From positions 35,114,826-35,178,825 of the forward strand of contig NC_034414.1 in the NCBI RefSeq assembly GCF_002078875.1: 64,000 bases of DNA, given 5' to 3'. This DNA is from Numida meleagris (lineage: Eukaryota > Chordata > Aves > Galliformes > Numididae). The notes beneath the pieces were generated by a model. That model saw nothing but the letters and a program-made list of their open reading frames with translations, did not search any database and was not told where the DNA came from. Positions within the stretch are counted from its first letter, which is position 1, and every line of letters starts with the position of its first letter. This document shows positions 9,117 to 24,100 of this stretch, piece after piece. The translations under genes and the position numbers were made by a program.

Positions 9117-12100
9117 GTGAGCGGTTCCCGTGGTTTCTATCGCTCGGCGCGGCCGCTGCTCCGCCTGCAACGGGGAAGGAGCGCGGTGGGTCTCAGGGTG
9201 TAGCTGGGGGCTCTTCTGAGAGCCTGCTTTCCTCCCCGTCCTTTTCCCGACGGCTCCTTCGGGCGAGATGGAGGCGTCCCCACGCCGCCTCGGTCCACCT
9301 GGGGATCCACGGCCGGTTTGGGTCACCCGGCAGCGGTTTCCTCCTTGCTCCAACCCCTGTCGCTGCGGGGCTCCTCAGCGGTGGGCCTGGGGTGGCGGCC
9401 CGGGGCTCTCCTGCCGAGAGGGCCTGGCCTGCCGGGCCTGGGGCGCACAGGTGCCCGGGGACACGGCCGCAGGTGCCGCTGCGGTGTGGAAGTCACCCCC
9501 CGAGTGGGGCTACGCGGGCCGGGAAGGGAGCGGTGGCCGTCTCCGTGGGAGTCGGCTGTACTTTCCCTTTGCTTGGCTTCCTCTCTGGCCGTGGGAAGGG
9601 TCAGCCAGAGGTGTTGTTTAAAGGTGGAAAAATAAAACTTCTACTATGATGCCCCTGTAGGATGATACTGAGGTCCTGGAGTGCTTACTGACCTTCAGGA
9701 AATTAAGGTTATGAGTTTATGAACTCGGTCTTCTTCTGGGGGGTTTTCTGTGTGTAAAAGAGTTCATTAGTCAGTCCCTCCTTATGCGCTGCTGAGTTCA
9801 TAACTGACTCTTTGTGCCCCCTCTTGCTGCTGCTGCTCTGTGGGGCACTGAGCCATCCATGTGTGCCTAAAACACGGAGCATGTCAGCTCTGTATTCCTT
9901 CTTACCTTGCTGAAGTTTTCATCCACAGTTTGAATTTTAGTCTTGTCATCTTCTCCTTTACAGCTGCTTAGAGGATTCTGGGTGCGTTCATTTAATGTAA
10001 GATACCTAAGATCACCTGCTTAAAAATCTCACCTTGTGTCTCTGTTGAACTTAATATTTTTCTAGCTTTCCTGTACCATAATTATACATTCTCTGATTTC
10101 ATTCCAGTGCCCATTTGCCATTGATGAAACTGATTCATGTTCCTTACAGTACTTTTTCTCACACTCATACCTTTCTGATAAAGCCCCTTGTCTTTGAGCC
10201 TTTATTCCCTGCAGCTTTATTCTTTTCTCTCTCACTTGACTATTCTCACCCTCTTTCAACCAACATTCATACCCATGTTGTCTCCCATTGGGGCTGTCGC
10301 TTGCAAGGAGGTAGATGGAAGCAAGTAAGAGGTGTTCAGGATGTAAACATTTTGATTGTGTAGTACTTAACGCTGCTATGTGTGTGCACTGTCTGTTGTG
10401 CTGTGGCCCTGCTCCATACCAGTCAGAGTGTATTGCGGTGCCCCACTGTAAAAACCCAGTCCTTGCCCCACAGAGTATTCAGCCTAAAGTGGAAGGGCAA
10501 AAACAGAAAAGATAAGCACCCAGCACATCTCTGGGTTTTGTGATGGTCATAGCATGTTGGTAGTCTGATTGTTGCGCTTTTGTAGGTAGCTGAGGCCAAG
10601 TTTTAATTTAAATGGTAACCTCCACAAGGAAGTTGCTTCAAATGCAGTAGTTCCAAAGTACATAACCACATAGCTCTATATAAAATTGCTTGTACAGCTG
10701 AGAGAGAAATGGAAGATGCCATGGGCAGCAAGGGAGTAAAGACTTCAGGAACAGTCTGTAAGCAGCTTCTAAGATTGCTCTGTGGTTTAAAAAAACCCAA
10801 AAGTATTAAGCAACACAGAAGGTTTGATTCTAGGGAGACCTATCAATCGCTTACCAGTTTCAGCAGGCATCAGGATGAACTTGAGCGCCCAGCATGCCCC
10901 TTTGCAACAGCACTCTGTGCTCAGGAACGCAGCCAGATGGAGGGGAACAGCCACCCACCTGCTTGATCCCTGCAGGTTGAGGCATGCCTGAGTCTATGTC
11001 CTGTCTGCACTTACCAGTACAAGAGGGCTGTTCAGCTGAGGGGCGCTGAGATGGGCAGGGTCAGAGCTCTCACCTCAAGCAGGGAGGCTGCCGAAGTGGG
11101 GCTCAGCCTACCTGCAGGAAGGGCCTCAGGGGGATTGTGTGGGAAGGGCACTGGGAAGAGGGAGCCAGGTTCCTTGCAGTGACAGTGGACATAAATTGAA
11201 ACAAGACGTGTCTGAATTGGATATAGGGAAAACTGTTCTACCACAAGTCAGATGCTGTACAGGTTGCAGAGGAAGGTTGTGGCATCTGCTTCCTTGGATG
11301 TTTCTAAGGCCTGGCTAGTAACACTCCCCAAGCAGCAAGACCTGGCCTTGCAGCTGACCGTGCTTGAGGACCTTGGGCTTGAGAGCCTCTGTGGTCCCCT
11401 CCTGCCTCAGCTGCCCTGTGGTGCTCTGTGGTTACCCATCTTTACCTAGATAGACACAAGCAGTGGGCGCAGGTGAGCCTTGTGAGTTCAGCAAATCCAG
11501 TTGCAGTGTCTTACACCTGGGTTGTGGCAACCCCTATTATCAGTACAAGCTGGAGAACGAAAGGATTGAGCATAGCTCTGGCGAAAAGGACTTGAGAGTG
11601 TCTAGCAGTGTTCCCTTGCAGTCTAGGAAGCTCAAGTGTATCCTGGGCTGCATCAAAAGAAGCAATGGCCAGCACATCAAGGGTGGTGATACTGTTCCTC
11701 CACTCTGTACTGGTGAGACCTCACCTGGAGTACTGTGTCTGGGTGTGGAGAGACGTGGATCTGCTGGAGAGCGTCTAGAGAAGGGCCATAAAAGTGATCC
11801 AAGGGATGGAACACCTCTCCTGTGAGGACAGGCTGAGAGAGCTGGGGCTGTTCAGCCTGGAGAGAGGAGGCTGCGAGGGGAACCGGATAGCAGCCTTTCG
11901 GTATCTAAAGGGAGCTATGAGAGGGAAGAAGACAGACTCTTCAGCAGGTTCTGTTGTGATGTGGCAAGGGGAAAGGGTTTCAAAATAAAAGAGGGGAGGT
12001 TTAGATTGGATATAAGGAAGAAGTTTTTTACTCTAAGTGTGGTGAGGCACTGGAACAGGTTGCCTGGAGAGTTGGTGGCTGCTGCACACCTGGAGACACT

Positions 12101-15100
12101 CAAGGTCAGGCTGGAGGAGGCTCTGAGCAACCTGATCTGCTGTAAGTGTCCCTCTTCATTGCAGGGGAGTTAGACTAGAAGACCTTTGAGGGACCCTTCC
12201 AATTCAAATGATTCTATTAGCTGCTTCTATTTATGAGTAAAGTGGAATATGTAGCCCTGATTGCTGAAAGTTTTTTTCTCTTTGCAAAGGTCTGTGATGA
12301 TTGTGTTCATGGATTTTGAGAGAATAGCCACCAACTTATGTTGTTGCAATTAGTTTTTTACTTTTAGCTAAAGCACATGGTGTATTGTTTAATCAGATAA
12401 ATAAGGAAGGGTTCCTTACTTAGCTCTTGTAAATAGAGGTAGGTGTTTTGTGTATTGAATGTGAAGTTAAATGGGTACATGTTCACAGAATTTTCCTGTT
12501 GCAAATTAGGGGTGCTTTTGTGCTCCCTAATGCAGCAGTTTCTTCTTACAAGTGCTCAAAGTGTTTAAAAATGTGTGACAGTTTTAGTCAGACAAAGAGG
12601 TATTTCTGGTATACTTGGGTGTACAGTGTTGTTCCGATCAGGTAGGATGAAGCAGAGTGATAATAAAGCAAACTAACTCCTAGGATACAAAATGCACCTT
12701 CGGGAAGAGTCTGAAATCGTTTTTAAGGCAAAATATAGTAGAATATAGTTTGTATAATCAAAGAAAGAGATTCTTTCTTCATGTTTTGGGACTTGCTGCT
12801 TTATTCTTTTCCGGTGTCTGTTAGAGCCCATACATTCTAGTTGATGTGTTACTTGTGTATCAAAAGCTGCATAAAAACAATGCACGTGTGACTGGTTGCA
12901 TTTATATTTTTTTCTTCTCAAACATAATATAAAATCCTGCTAGCGTGTTTAATGTCTGTTGTTAAAGTGTAAAAAGGGTAAAGCGTTATTCTCCTCTGTT
13001 TTCCAGTGGCTTTGAAACGTATGCTGAATTTCAATGTTCCTCCTGTAAAAAACAGCACAGGGGAGCCGGTATGGAAGGTAAGGACTACGTGAATAGGAAC
13101 AGGAGAATTTTATGTTAAAAGAAGTTCAGATGATCAAATTTTAACTAACTCAAGTATACTCTCTATGTCCTTAACTTATACAGAATATTTTTTCCTATGT
13201 GATACAAATACAGAGTTGAACATCTGAGTTACTGAGAAAAATACGTATTTGATATATTGGCTAGTTAATTACACAATGACTGATTGATTCTTTAGGCAAT
13301 ATGTTAATGAGCAACTAAAGAGGACATTTTTGAAATATGCTTATGCCTCACTTGTAGCAGGAAATTGCACGATACCTTACAGGTGCATTCACAAAAAAAG
13401 AAGCCTGTGGAAAAGGAAGAACTGTTGGGAGCCTTAAATTTAGGGCAAGCTGAGTTCAAGCTGCCCTTGTTAACTTTAAAAAGTAAATAACTTGTCACTT
13501 ATGGAAAAATTTGGGCTACTTGAACGCTTATATTCTGATGTGTCTTTTTCATTTTCGATTTCTTTTTACTTTATGCTTCTCTCGTTGTTTCCTCCCACAT
13601 GTAGTCAGAGAATTGCTGTATTTACAGTAAGCAAGTTCTGACAGCAGATTCCTATTTGACTTACATATTTTTCAGAAGGAAATGATGATTTTTTTTCATT
13701 TTATTATAGAGTTTCTTTTTATTCTTTTATTGTCTTTGTAAGCACAAAATGGAAAACCACAACAAAGTAATAAATTGGTACATGTTAGTGCGTCCAAGGT
13801 TAGGACAGTAGTTTCTTAAGCCTGGACTCCTATATCCACATTATCACTTTAAAAGAAAAAAATGTATGTCTGTTGCAGGTTCTCATTTATGACAGATTTG
13901 GCCAAGACATCATCTCGCCTTTGCTGTCAGTGAAAGAGCTGAGAGATATGGGGATCACTTTGCATTTGTAAGTACCTTTCTAAAACAGATTTTTTTCTTC
14001 TTTAAATAACTTTATCTAACGTTCCCCTGAAATTGTGAAACTTATTCAACTGAATAAGTTGAAACTTATTCAATGAGTAACTACTAAAATAAGAGTTATT
14101 CAGTGTTCAGTGGGATTTCCTACTGTATAGTGGAGGCCCCTGCTCAGACAGTAAAGATTTTTGAGAATGTCTGGACAAATCCCTGTATCCTTTTATATAT
14201 TTTAAAATTATTTGGCACATACTTTTACATGAGACAGTGCATGATCTTTGCTTGTCTCTTTACGTGCGGACTTTGTCTTTTGTCTGTGATAAGGAAATAA
14301 GTATTATTTTAAGAGCTTTCCCATTTCTCTTTCTCCATATTATGTTTAGTCAGTTCACTGGCATTCCTTGTCTGTGGTTATAGACATGGAGGAAGTTGGA
14401 AGATAACGTTGTTTCGTTGTTTGTTTTTGAAAGCATATTAACTTCTGCAAAGTGAAAGCTAGCAATCAAAACAATTTACAGTTTATCTCATTGACATATC
14501 AGCAGTAATGTGAGAGAAACATGTAAGCACTTTGCCTATCTCTGTATCAATGAGCAGGAAAGACAAGGTTAGTTGTGTGAGATATAGTCAGCTTTATCTC
14601 TTATCATTTTGTCATGTCAGTTAATAATTAGGGTATGATGTTCATGGATGTAGTATTTTACCATCCTCTGAATGGAATCATGTATTTTTTAAGGTTGTGA
14701 AGCCTTTTCTTAAGCTTCAAATAAACTTCAGAGACCTCTGACACATTCAGCTATCAAAAATTGATTTTGCTTTTTTTCATGTTTTGTTCTTGCTAAGATC
14801 TGACTAAATATAAGAACAAATTCTGGAAAATTAGATTGTATCTGCATAAATAACTTATTTAACATTTATAATGTTATATAAATCAGAAGAGGAATACAGC
14901 GGAGATGGTGTTTTTTTTTTCTTTTCAGGCTTCTGCATTCAGATCGGGACCCTATTCCAGATGTTCCAGCTGTCTACTTTGTAATGCCAACAGAAGAAAA
15001 TATTGACAGAATGTGCCAGGTAGCTTGCATACTTAATATTGAAGATGAGTGGATGCAGCAGGAATAGTGTGCTTGAGATAATCCTGCACTGATGGCAGCA

Positions 15101-18100
15101 TGACTTCTGTATACCTAGTTCTTGCATATGCTTTTTATCTATGTTAGCACACTGTTGTCAGAAAAATATTATCCAAAGTTTTTACATGTAAAACTGTTTC
15201 CCAGAAAGTAGAAGTGTAAATATGTCTTCTGTTTGGGCAGTGAAAAGACAAGAGTCAGCAGGCACAGGCTGAAATATAGGCAGTCAGTTTGACCAGGGAC
15301 TTCTTCCTTGGAGACGTTCAGAACTTGACGACTCAATGATGAGGCACCTCCTGTTTGACTCTGCCTTGAGCGGAGGGGCTGGACTCAACTGTTTACTTTC
15401 TTTGGGAGAAATGGATGGAGGATTGACATCTTCAGCAAAGGAAGGGAAAACAGTAAAAGGTAGTAGTCATCACTGGCAATATGTGGAATAATAGCTGCTG
15501 TCTGGTATCTTAAATGTTAGTTCCTGATTTTTTTTTTTTCAATTCTGTGTTAGATTATATCAAGCTTTATAGTCAAAACACTTCATGCAGGGCTGTATGA
15601 ATAGACAGCCAAGCACTTCAAAAAAAATTATTTTGACTGTGGATAATTGGAACATCACATAGTAAAAGGTTGTGTATTTTTTAATAATTAAGGACTAATA
15701 TGTGTCTTCTTCAGGCAAAAAGATTCTGGTTTGGCTTTCTTTTAGGATCTTCGAAACCAGCTGTATGAATCTTATTATTTAAACTTTATTTCCGCCATTT
15801 CAAGAAGTAAACTGGAAGATATTGCCAATGCTGCTATAGGTGCTAATGCTGTAGCTCAAGTGGCTAAGGTAAGAAAATCCTCCAGTCTGTGTTGTACAGG
15901 GTACTACTGTTACAGGTATTGCAGCCTTACGTAACCACTTCTTCTGTGAGAAGAACTTCTGTGCCACAGACAGCTTTCCTGACTGAACCATGAGCAAAGT
16001 AAAAGATTAGCTAGATTTGATGACGGATGTGGATTTACTTGGGGAAGGTATCTGCACCCATCTCATTAATCCAGATCAGTGTTATACTTCATCTTAGTCC
16101 AAAGCCCAAGCGCTGCAAGACCTTTGCACTGAATGAAAAGAGTAGGGGCAGTTTCAGAATGTTTCTGATCTCCCTAAGTCAGTGGGTGCATCCAATCCAA
16201 AAATAAGTAGCAACGACTCACTGGTGTTTTTATACTTCACTCTGGACTGTTCTGACCATTATTCCTTTATTTCTAGGTGTTTGATCAATATCTTAATTTT
16301 ATTACTTTAGAAGATGATATGTTTGTACTGTGTAACCAAAACAAAGAGCTTGTTTCATATCGTGGTAAGTAAAATTTCTTTGTATAAGAAATAAAATGTT
16401 TTAAAGTTTACTTTTGAAGTTATAGTCAACACCTAACAATGATTTTATTTTGATTTGATCTACTCAGACTTCAGGATAATCTGTCAGATGTATAGTTTAA
16501 TATCACGAAGTAAGCAGTTCATATATCTTAGTTTAGGCATCTGTACTGTAAAGCTATTGTAATATTGAAAAATAATTATGTTTTCTTAACAAACAAATTT
16601 AGGAAACCAAAACTGCACCTCAAACTAGGGTTTTTGTATGTGTGATAATACAGGAAAAAAGCGTTTTCATTTACACTTGTAGATGCTGTGGTTGGCTGCT
16701 TTGTTTAGGCACCACTGTTCAGTCTTAGTCCTGGATGCAGTTCTTAATTAAATATTTTGGTTTTGTGTGAATGGCCAGCTGCAAAGTTACTGTGGGTAAT
16801 GCAACGCAAGAAATATAACTTCCATTGATAGAGTTTTATGTATCATCTAGACCATGACCAGCCAGTTGCAGCTTTTCTTAGTCAAGCCATGAAGACATGC
16901 ATCCAAGCACATGGGAGCATGTCAGGGAATGTGTTTAGGATCAAGGACTGGCGTAGCACAGGGAAGAATCTGGGGAAAAAACGTTACTGAAAATAAAAGG
17001 TGATGGCTTCTGCAAGCAGCTAGGCCCGTGTACTTTTGTCAGCTTCTTTGTGAGATATCCGAGTTGAAAGTGAATTCAGTCTCAAAGAGCTATTTTTTCC
17101 TTTCTTATCATGGAGATTCTGTTGGACCTGTTTAGAACATACTCTAAAAACCGTTAATGTTTAGCAGTGAGATTCTTTTGTCCAATTTTCAAGGTCTTTC
17201 TTGAAAGCTGGATCCATTGTACTGAGTCCAGCCTCACACTGGGAACTGATTCCAGTGTCAGGGAATGAGGGGCTTTTTTGTTTGAAAAGCAGCCTTGTTT
17301 CTTTTTTTCTTTTTAAACTAAAACCAATTGTTAGCAATTTTAGTAATAATTGTTTTGCAATGTGTTTGTGTGTATATATAAAGATTCTTGACCGTGTCTC
17401 ATAGGATTTCTATTAGCTAACAGAGAATTTGAATTGAAATGACTGAAAATGTTTGCACCTGTCTGTGTGGTTTGTTTTGTCTCTCCTGGGTTGCTGGTAT
17501 TTGCCACGCAATATACAGTTTCACACTATGTTTAAACTAATATAGAAGTGGACTGTTTCCAAACTGATGGAACAGAAATCTAATCTCCCATACAGAAGTA
17601 TTTAGTTTTCCACTTGAGCACTGAGCCGATCCATCTCTCTGTGAGCGCCGGATCTGACACAGGGAGTCAGAAGGAATGCATGGGCAATTAAGTAAACTTT
17701 GCTCCTGTTAGAGGGTAGCCCTAACAGAAAACCGCCTCTTTGTGTATAGTCATATAATCTGCCAAGTCAGTATAAATCTGATGGTGATGAAAGAGAAAGC
17801 ATGGTAACATTGTTCAGTGATGTAAAAAGGTTTTAAAAGCCAGAAGGTGGATAACATTCTCTCCATGTGGGAATGGACTAGAAGGGTGGAGCATAAATTG
17901 CAACAAGAAGGTTTCTGGTCAGATATTAGGAACACTTCCTGATGTTAAAGATAGTGAAATATTAGAATTGATTACCTATAAACATAGCATTTTTATTACT
18001 GGGGAGGCTTTACGACAAAGAAATAGCATAGGTTTAACTTGCCTTTGAGTAAGAGGACAGGCTAAATCATCCTTAAGACGTTCTCTAGTTCTTCTACAGT

Positions 18101-21100
18101 CAGAAAAACGGAAAGAGTAAATGGCTAATGCTGGTATGAAGACCATATACCTGACATCCTGTTTGATGCTATTTGAATGCATGTTAATTTGAAAAATGGT
18201 TTTCAAGTAGATGGCCATTCCTATTCTATAACATGTGATTCTCTAAGAGGGGTTTTTAATAACTTAAAGATAATCTGGAAGGAGACAATGGGGAAAGGTT
18301 GTGGTGTTTGTCTTTACGCAGTGACCAATAATTAATTTATTTCAATCTTTAACTTAAAAAAAAGTAATGGGAAAAAAAAATGGGGAGGAAAAAAATAATG
18401 GAAGTGCCAAGAAGTGCATTTCATGGTTTTATCTCTTCAGCTATAAAGCTGTTGGCAAACCTCTTCTTAGGTAAGAAGAGGATCACTTTCTTAGTATTCA
18501 TGTGGCATAAACTTCTTTCTTTAACCCTTTTTAAACTCTTTTCCACACTGTTTCAGCAATTAACAGACCAGATATAACAGACACTGAAATGGAAACGATA
18601 ATGGACACTATTGTTGATAGCCTCTTCTGTTTTTTCGTTACACTTGGTAAGTTTTCAAATTCTAGCATATTTTTCATTCCTTTTAGAATAGACCCATGAT
18701 CAGTGAGACAGAGAAACTTTTTAATTTTTATAAAGCCATATTAAGGCAGAAGTAGCTTTGTGACAGGCATCTTATTGTTTTGCTGAGTGGATTATTGATC
18801 TCCATAGAATTTTTCCTGTACATCACTGCAAAAGAAAATAAAGGCTATCCCACGTGGGAGGTGATATATTTAGTCTTCAGTATCAGTGGGTGAAGAATAC
18901 CGAAGGCTTTGGAGTCATTGTTCTTAGAAAATACTAGGTTGCACTGAAGGTCAGCAGTGCTAGGAGTTTGGTTTTGTAGCTCAAAAAAAGGAGAAGAACA
19001 TCACATAAACCTTGCAAAAGTTGAACTGAAATTTTTATTGGAACAGGAAGATAAATTAAATTTATCTGCATTATTGTGAATTCTGTTGTTGCTTAACCCA
19101 TACATTTTTATAGTGATGTTATGTAATGTAAGTTCTCACCATGATCAGTGGATCTGAGATAGTATTCCTAAAAGAGAATGTGGGAGCTCTCTGGGCAGTC
19201 TCGTGGTATTTGATCTGTTATGTTTATACATAAAATTATCTGATATTTATAGGTGAGATACAGAACAAGGATCTTTAAACCTGAATTCCCATGGAAAATG
19301 TGCTTTTGAAAATATTTCCTGTACTGAGATGTAACTGATACATTACTTTGTGTTTCCTGTTATATTACTTGCTATTGCTCTTAAGTGAATTCTGACCTTA
19401 TGAAGCTAAGTTTTAATGCTTCCATATGAGAGTTTATTTAACCAGTACACTGCATGCTAGCTGTCTTTCTTGAATATGCTTTCTCATAAATTTGTGCATG
19501 AGGTATTCTCTTAGTTTTGTAAAACATCAGGTAATGTATTGCTATAGAGTATTTTTGGTTTTGGCGCGAGAGAAAAATTTAATATAAGAATTGGTATTGT
19601 CCGCTTAAGAACTTTAATTTCAGAGTATTACTAAAAATTTCTTTTCTGGAAAGTACACTAACTTACGATCTTAAAACTATAATACAAGTGCCAGTCAATG
19701 TATTTTTCTTTATTAGGAGCTATTCCTATAATCAGATGCTCAAGAGGAACTGCAGCTGAAATGGTGGCAGTGGTAAGAAATTATCTTCTAAAACAGTATT
19801 GCTGTTGTAAAACTTTTCTTAGCAGCTTGTTTGCTTTTCTCATCGCCACATAGAGATTTAGTGGCATTGTCTCCTTTTCTTAGTGAAGGAGATAAAACTG
19901 GAAGGATGTACACCGGCCTTCCTTCATTAATTTTAGTTCCATGGGACTCATACGTAGAAATTGTAATGTTATGAAATCAGCTGATGAGAAACTTAAATCT
20001 GAATGATCATTCTTACTCTAGAGTTTACGTAGGTTTTCTGAGAGGCGTATTGAAATTAGAACAATTAACCTATAAATAAATTGTATAAAAAGTTGCTGTC
20101 TGGCCTGAGTTTGTGTGTCTGTATAAGAATTGTTAATGTCTTATTGAGAAACTCCAGAGGCACGAGACATTTTTATTGTATTAAAGTAATCTTGATCATC
20201 AAACAGGAATGAAATTACCAAATTAAATTACAACTAAAAATTGCTCCAGCAGTGTCTTCACTAGGGGTCACTGTGTTTCATTCCTTCCATATTTCTCACA
20301 GCTTTCTTCATCACTGAAGCCTTAATGTTGGTTGAACCTGAGCATTCAGTCTCTGTGCATTCATATTGGGGATATTCTTCATTTTATGAAACGCTTACTA
20401 TGACGATATCTGACAACCCAATTTGCTGCTTCTGTTCTGGTTCCCTGTGGGTGCTGGTATTTTTTTTATTCACACATTTAGAGAGAGGATGCTGATTACC
20501 TGAGAGGAAGTTTACTGGATATAATGTGAATATCTTCTGTAGAGTCTTAAATCTAGATACAAAAACTGGAGGGAGAAAAAACAGAGGAGAGATTTATTGG
20601 GGCTGATCTAACGTGAAGTTGGCTAATACTTCATATAGCTAAGACATTTATGAAGTGCAAAAGCGAGCACAATCTTTAAATGTTGATTAAATAAACAGGT
20701 TAAGAAGTCATTGGTTCATTAAATACTGTTTAGTGTTTTTCTCCATGCAGAAATTAGATAAGAAGCTCAGAGAGAATCTAAGAGATGCCAGAAACAGTCT
20801 TTTTACAGGTGACACGCTTGGAGCTGGCCAGTTCAGGTAAGGTGTTAGTAACAACTGTGTATTTTTATTTTTCGTATTTCAGGTGTCTGAAAGATCTCAG
20901 TAGGATAAGTCTCCACTATATGGTGAAAACCATAAGGATTAGGTTCAAATTCTGTATTAATGTAGTTAGTTGTGCTCCAAAGCAAGGTTACCTATCTCTT
21001 AGCATAATTGGGTTGAAAACTTACATGGCTAAGACGGTGAGACAGAAATTATTCAATGAAGCAGACAGTTTTGTTTGCCCTTTGGTTATAGTTGCATTGC

Positions 21101-24100
21101 AGTACCATCACATGCAGCTGCATTTCTGAATATTTGTTAATCAACCTTTAGGCCATTAAAAAGAAAAATACCCATTTTCTCACTTCTGAGCCAGTTGTAA
21201 TTATAATATAACATATATTATACATATATATAATATAACCAGTTGTAATTATGATCAGCTGATCTCTGTATCTACCAGAGGAGGACTGCATAAGCCACTT
21301 GGATGATTAGACAACTTGCTGTCATCAGCATTTGAATCCTTTGAGGGGAAGGAGGGTTGAGAAGAGACATTGCAGGTGCTTGCGTGTGTCTGAAATGTGT
21401 TTTTAGTGGCCTCTCCAGCATCCCTTTGCCTCCAGCGAGTTGAATACTCCACTGGCTGCCTTACAAAAGTGCGTTACGGTAGTTTACACTGTACCTTGAA
21501 AGGTGAGGAGACCTATTGGGAAAACTGTAGCTGAAGGCAGAGGTTACAGTCTCCTAACTGGATAAAAAATACCCAGTTTATATTTTTATAATGTGGATAT
21601 TACAGATTTTTTTTGTCTCGTTCAGGGCAGAGCTTTCATTTAAAAGAAAAAAAATACAGATTGTGAGACGAAATGAAATGGGAGTGAAAGCCATTAGGAG
21701 AGAACAGCTGTGGAATATTAGTTCCTTTATTTTTATGGGAACTGAATTGTAACCACTGAACTTCCTTTAGGAGGGTAGCTCGCTTTGCTGTTGTGATAAC
21801 GTTATTACCGTCAGAAAATCAAGATGCAACATAAGGAAGTATGGGAACCTGTAACAGCTAAATGGTATCTGATCTTGAGTTTGCTTTTCCAAATGATATA
21901 GGCTCCTGAGATTATGTATCTGCATGTAAATACTTCTCCAGAGCATGGGACTGTCTGTTCAAATAATGTAGCCATCACATTTACTGTAAGTTTTATGTGC
22001 TTTAGGGAAATGGTTACGCTAGTTGTCCTGTGAATTCACAGCTTTCTATCTCCACTATTAATTTTTATATGGCTATAACCCAAGCTATTTTGGTGCCTTG
22101 GTTTTGTGTTTTTTCTCATAAAATTGAGTTAATGATGCAGTTACAACAATGCATCTCAGAAAGTAATATTTTTTTTCTTTACAGACTTCATATCCAAGCA
22201 GAGAGTTAAAATGAAATAAGAGAGTTGAGAGGGAGATTTTATGTTTGAGGTACATAGTGGGATTAAGGTCAGATATGACCCACTCAGGTTCTTACACCAT
22301 TGAATGCTTGTTTGAAACTCAGATGTGTATGCACACAAAGAAGTATTTGTTGGTTAGTACTTAAAAGGCTAGTTATTCTTCGGTGTTCTGACTTCTGCTT
22401 AGTATTTTTTTCACTTGGTACAAAGTACTGGTAGTGATCAGCCCCAGAAGCTTTGGGGAAGGCTGGTGAAATTCTTCAGTAGGAACTTTGGCATTTAACT
22501 TAAAATGCAATGTAGAATGTGGCTGGTATCACTCAGGGATGTTACTGGGATGTTCTGAACTTATTTGAAGAAGTACTAATGCAGTGTCATCTTTTCAGCT
22601 TCCAAAGGCCCCTATTAGTCCTTGTTGACAGAAACATAGATTTAGCAACTCCTCTACACCATACTTGGACATACCAAGCTTTAGTGCATGATGTTCTGGT
22701 AAGAATAAATCTGATTTTGTTACCAAAAATATTTTTTCACTCAGCTTGTTATTAAACTTCATTCCAGATTCTCTCTTAATACAAAATCTGTTTTACTTCT
22801 TCTATTTGAAAGTAGTGTAGGTGGAAGGTTGGAGGAATGTCTGTGAAGATTTCTTCAGCAATAACTTCTGAAGTTGTCAAAAAGTTGAAATCTTGATATT
22901 ATTAAAAGATACGTAACTCAGCAGTCCTAGGTCATTCTTCAGCAGTTCATAATCGTTTATGTTAACTCCAAATTCTGTACATTCAGTTGTGTTTGAAAAA
23001 TGCTTGTAATTAATTTTAAAACTGATTTTAGTATTAGTTTGAATTTCCAAAAACACGTGTCTGTTTTATTCCCCAGATGTTGTAGATGCTTGGTACCGAT
23101 GTGCCGAGTTGTACATGACCCTACTGTGAGGAACTTAAAATAGATTTTTTTTTTTTTTTTGAACAAAGATTGCCTCTAAGCCCTTTCCTCGAGTTTATTT
23201 TATAAAACCAGTAGTGATGATGTACTTGAATGAAAGCAAATACTGCTCACTTGGTATTTCTGCATTTCATACATATCTACACTGTTAATAATACAAAAAA
23301 TGAGTAAGAATAATTACTTTCTGGAGGCTTTTTTGTACTCTTCAGTTAATCATGCAAATCATTTGGTATATAGATGGAGGAATAATTTGTTTTTATGATT
23401 TAGGCTGTTAGAGGAGGGTGTAAAATATATGCATGCACCTACGTAGATACAGTAATTTGTTTGTATGCACCTTTAAATTCTATTTTATATACTTTAGCCC
23501 TTGTGAACAGTCCCTTCCTATTAACCTAAAGGATGGGACTTTTCTTTTACAAGTGAACGTTTTTGGGGCTTTCTGTAGGAAAAGCTTATGCAAAAAAAGG
23601 TGGTTTCTGCTGTTTTTTCTCCAAAAACTGTTGAACAGTCTGAAGACTTGCAAATAGAAGTATTGCATTTCTGATGGTTTCTTTTGAGAATCAGTGAAAG
23701 AGTCAGGAATTGAGACTCAAATTAGAATTTTACAGGTGCGGATGCTATTGCATAAAGTCTTAATTCTGCTCATTGCCTGCAAGCCATTGAATGAGCGAAC
23801 GCTCAGTGCCTGGCTAGTAAATACCTGCCACCTCCACGTGGCTCCTGATCAGCTGCTAGCTAGAGAAAGTTATTTCTGGTAGCCTCAGGAATGCGTTGGG
23901 GCAGGACTTTGGTCCGTCAAGAGGTCAGAGGGATTAAAGACGTAGTGAAAACTGAGTGCTTACAAATACAGAGAGAGAGAGAACTGGAATAACACGACAA
24001 GAATGGTTTGGGAATCATTGGATGTTTATCTGTACTACATAAGTCTCTGGAACAACTTGTTAAATATTGCGTGTTGCTTCTCTTCTTTGACTGAGACAAT

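Larger units (their letters stand above)
8875..9560 (+). promoter_or_regulatory. CpG island and TATA-less promoter of SCFD1
   Basis: There is an abrupt change from AT-rich DNA to very GC- and CpG-rich sequence, spanning the first coding exon and the start of intron 1. GC boxes (CCGCCC at 8965-8970 and 8995-9000; GGCGGGG near 9046) are visible. No TATA box is seen. This is the usual architecture of a housekeeping promoter with dispersed start sites. The exact transcription start cannot be read from the sequence. Confidence 0.8.
9117..13006 (+). other. SCFD1 intron 1
   Basis: The first 450 bases are CpG island. The rest is ordinary AT-rich DNA with two CR1 fragments between about 11.15 and 12.22 kb. 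A cryptic AATAAA lies at 9631. No other gene is seen. Confidence 0.8.
13078..16276 (+). other. SCFD1 introns 2-5 (between exons)
   Basis: The introns of 801, 961, 726 and 408 bases are AT-rich and unique apart from one CR1-like relic in intron 4. No RNA gene recognised. Confidence 0.75.
18647..22598 (+). other. SCFD1 introns 7-9 (between exons)
   Basis: Introns of 1070, 978 and 1762 bases. They contain a 48-base-spaced direct duplication (21191-21204 and 21239-21252) around an AT palindromic tract; otherwise unique. Confidence 0.75.

Noticed and set aside
8772..9353. 193-codon open frame on the minus strand across the CpG island
   Set aside because: GC-rich DNA has few stops; it is the antisense shadow of the SCFD1 promoter and first exon, with low-complexity Arg/Ala/Pro composition and no domain.
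9268..9635. Two 105-117 codon + strand frames after SCFD1 exon 1
   Set aside because: They lie in intron 1 within the CpG island and are explained by base composition. The strong donor at 9117 and phase match to exon 2 show this is intron.
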